48,923 nt of DNA from the NCBI RefSeq assembly GCF_003477605.1, contig NZ_QUDR01000023.1:1-48923 (forward strand), read 5' to 3'. The position numbers and the translations under genes were made by a program. Shown here one piece after another: positions 48,234-48,923 of this stretch. Under the pieces are notes generated by a model. The model did not search any database. It was given only the letters and a program-made list of their open reading frames with translations, and had not been told where the DNA came from. The DNA comes from Clostridium sp. AF37-5. GTDB taxonomy: Bacteria > Bacillota > Clostridia > Lachnospirales > Lachnospiraceae. Positions within the stretch are counted from its first letter, which is position 1. The number at the start of each line of letters is the position of its first letter.

Positions 48234-48829
48234 AAGAATCATGGAAGGACATTCCCGGTTATGATGGAAAGTATCAAGCGGATACAGAGGGAAATATCCG
48301 GCGGGTGTATCCATCAGGAAAAACACGATTGCTAAGACCATATCACAAGCATATGAGTGGAAGCCAAAGGATGATTGTTAAATTAACCAGGGATGGAAAG
48401 AGCAGAGAAGAAATTGTGATGCAGTTGATTGCGAAAACATTTCTAGGAGTTCCGCCGCTGGGACATGTGGCATACCACAAAAACGGATGTCAATATGAAA
48501 ACCATATACAGAATATTTCATACATAAGCAAACGTGAACTGGGAAAACGCACGGGGGCAAAGAGCCGCCGACAACCAGTTGCAAAAATAGATTGTAATGG
48601 TGAAGTGGTAGAAGTGTACTCGTCAGCGCGGGAAGCGGCAAGAAAGAATTACATGAGTTATCAAACGATTATAGACCGCTGTAATCGAAAATGTAAGAGT
48701 ACATTTGCTCCAGATGGCTATGCGTATGCATGGGATGATAAAGAAATAAGCATGCGATATGCATTGCGAAAAATTGAGATTGAGGATGGCTATATGCCAA
48801 AGGCACCTGATGTGGAACCGGAGTGGTAA
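48230..48829 (+). CDS. NUMOD4/HNH homing-endonuclease-like protein
   Basis: A 199-residue protein. NUMOD4 motif is SWKDIPGYDGKYQADTEGNIRRV. An HNH-like region (LGHVAYHKNGCQYENHIQNISYIS) has the usual first Asp-His pair replaced by Tyr-His. A NUMOD1/IENR helix-turn-helix follows (VEVYSSAREAARKNYMSYQTI). Such genes are frequent free-standing nucleases of phages. It overlaps the ParB-like gene by four bases and is followed by a terminator. Confidence 0.8.
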   Translation: MKESWKDIPGYDGKYQADTEGNIRRVYPSGKTRLLRPYHKHMSGSQRMIVKLTRDGKSREEIVMQLIAKTFLGVPPLGHVAYHKNGCQYENHIQNISYISKRELGKRTGAKSRRQPVAKIDCNGEVVEVYSSAREAARKNYMSYQTIIDRCNRKCKSTFAPDGYAYAWDDKEISMRYALRKIEIEDGYMPKAPDVEPEW

Positions 48830-48887
48830 AGTAAAAGGTTACACGATAACGAATTTTGTTCGTTACCGTGTCAGACTGTAGACAAAG

Positions 48888-48912
48888 TCCACGACAAATG
48901 TCGTGGATTTTT
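48888..48912 (+). terminator. Terminator of the early operon
   Basis: TCCACGAC-AAAT-GTCGTGGA followed by TTTTT. A second imperfect hairpin (ACACGATAACGAA/TTCGTTACCGTGT) lies just before it at 48841-48871. Confidence 0.85.
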
Positions 48913-48923
48913 CTCGTATTAAA

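Larger units (their letters stand above)
37913..48923. mobile_element. Prophage-like serine-recombinase element, left end inside cotJC (right end outside window)
   Basis: From the cotJC break to the window end the content is phage-like. It comprises a large serine recombinase reading toward the break, accessory membrane genes, an S24 repressor/Cro switch, a tRNA, and early genes (HUH replication initiator, HNH, ParB-like, NUMOD4/HNH). The boundary is inferred from loss of cotJC homology near 37913. No structural phage genes are in view, so it could also be a satellite or a non-phage integrative element. Confidence 0.65.

Overview
The window looks like a chromosomal segment of a spore-forming gut Firmicute, most likely a Lachnospiraceae relative. 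Evidence is the AT-rich Clostridia-type codon use, strong AGGAGG ribosome binding sites, a CotJC spore-coat gene, a CIRCE-controlled clpB, secreted proteins with Lys-rich Ig-like domains and Thr-Pro linkers, and a GH43 glycosidase. The species cannot be fixed from the sequence alone. The host backbone is cut by two large mobile elements and carries scars of older ones.

Layout. 1-1.8 kb: ISLre2-type transposase running off the left edge, tiny ORFs and a frameshifted remnant of an MmeI-like restriction-modification gene. 1.9-4.2 kb: secreted GH43 glycosidase with its terminator. 4.2-4.8 kb: 5' fragment of a group II intron and a cloverleaf-like palindromic repeat. 4.8-9.65 kb: tRNA-Leu(TAG) on the minus strand, a small membrane protein, an O-antigen-ligase-like polymerase and HrcA/CIRCE-regulated clpB.

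About 9.78-34.5 kb: a Tn916-family integrative conjugative element with imperfect terminal inverted repeats and paired subterminal AGTAGTAAAT repeats. It carries int, xis, the orf7 sigma factor, orf8, the conjugation genes orf13-orf17 and orf19-orf23, ArdA antirestriction genes and an oriT. At the usual place of tet(M) there is a BceAB-like ABC transporter module. Its permease is cut by an erm(B) macrolide-lincosamide-streptogramin B resistance cassette with intact leader peptide, flanked by a Tn917-like inverted-repeat scar and a topoisomerase III gene fragment. Extra cargo includes two copies of a 33-nt terminator next to inserted genes, an NTF2-like protein, a membrane XRE regulator, and a 1016-aa VaFE-repeat thioester adhesin at the end opposite int.

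34.5-37.4 kb: host operon with a secreted transglutaminase-like protein and an unusual ECF sigma factor fused to a transmembrane segment and an extracytoplasmic domain, then a remnant of a fibronectin-III-like gene.

37.9 kb to the end: a prophage-like element whose left boundary appears to lie inside cotJC, which has lost its first ~25 codons. It starts with a conversion-type membrane gene and a large serine recombinase transcribed toward the junction. Then come membrane or secreted accessory genes, an S24 repressor/Cro switch with four GTGTC operators, a strong 23-bp inverted repeat, an anticodon-arm-less tRNA-like sequence, tRNA-Met(CAT), and early genes (HUH replication initiator, RNase H-like, HNH, ParB-like, NUMOD4/HNH nuclease). 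A serine-recombinase element within a sporulation gene resembles known developmentally excised elements such as the one in sigK. This is the most interesting hypothesis here, together with the membrane-tethered sigma factor. The right end of the element is outside the window.
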